DNA of 6,043 bases, taken from contig JAABRB010000223.1 in NCBI GenBank assembly GCA_011391185.1, positions 1-6,043 of the forward strand, given 5' to 3'. Source of the stretch: Betaproteobacteria bacterium. Lineage in GTDB: Bacteria; Pseudomonadota; Gammaproteobacteria; Burkholderiales; SG8-39. A model generated the notes under the pieces. The model was not told where the DNA came from and ran no database searches. It was given only the letters and a program-made list of their open reading frames with translations. Below are positions 5,975 to 6,043 of the stretch, one piece after another. How positions within the stretch are numbered: position 1 is the stretch's first letter; each line of letters begins with the position of its first letter. The position numbers and the translations under genes were made by a program.

Positions 5975-6043
5975 CGTTTGGCTCCCTCATCGCCGGAACG
6001 GAAGAATACCCGGTCATCCACCGTGTGCCACGCCCCGCTCACG
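5971..6043 (-). CDS. C-terminal tail of an unrecognised gene, cut by window edge
   Basis: On the minus strand an open frame enters from the right edge, its first full codon at 6040-6042. It encodes 23 residues containing GAWHTVDDRVFFRSGDEG and stops at the TGA at 5971-5973. The stop overlaps the ATG of the next gene (ATGA), the usual sign of a translationally coupled operon, which is why I call it coding despite its shortness. The tail is hydrophilic and without a membrane helix. I do not recognise the family. Confidence 0.55.
   Translation of the reverse strand, partial: VSGAWHTVDDRVFFRSGDEGAKR
5982..5988 (-). promoter_or_regulatory. Shine-Dalgarno of the small membrane protein
   Basis: GAGGGAG on the minus strand, 7 nt before the ATG at 5974 and inside the end of the preceding coding frame. 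Confidence 0.65.

Overview
The window is GC-rich, tightly packed chromosomal DNA from a proteobacterium, most likely a betaproteobacterium or a close gammaproteobacterium. This rests on the GluRS type, on an Anr-like Fnr next to a HemN and a TauE/SafE-like membrane protein, and on the small two-helix membrane protein. I did no database search, so all family names come from motifs and general knowledge.

Layout. Positions 1-966 (minus) hold the N-terminal two thirds of glutamyl-tRNA synthetase (gltX), which runs off the left edge. Just upstream on the same strand (1033-1908) is a beta-hydroxyacid dehydrogenase of the 3-hydroxyisobutyrate dehydrogenase family. A divergent tRNA-Val(CAC) gene with its own sigma70-like promoter lies at 2028-2102. 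It converges on a minus-strand pair: a six-helix TauE/SafE-like (UreH_2, COG2836) membrane protein at 2179-2934 and hemN at 2934-4322, overlapping as TGATG. Divergent from hemN is an fnr/anr regulator gene (4450-5196, plus). The 127-bp gap between them carries one near-consensus FNR box. fnr then converges, with 3 bp between stop codons, on a minus-strand run made of the tail of an unrecognised gene (5971-6043), a two-helix membrane protein (5672-5974) and a universal stress protein (5200-5643).

How the genes fit together. The central block looks like a low-oxygen module: an Fe-S oxygen sensor (Fnr), the oxygen-independent haem synthesis enzyme it probably activates (HemN), and a membrane protein often found near cbb3 oxidase assembly genes. 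The Usp and small membrane protein may belong to the same physiology, but only their position suggests this. gltX and tRNA-Val are translation genes. The dehydrogenase beside gltX has no evident functional link to it.

I see no mobile element, CRISPR array, phage gene or defence system. The window is mostly ordinary core genome. The points most worth a second look are the shared FNR box, the altered substrate motif of the dehydrogenase, an unusual insertion in GluRS, and the uncharacterised membrane protein/Usp operon.
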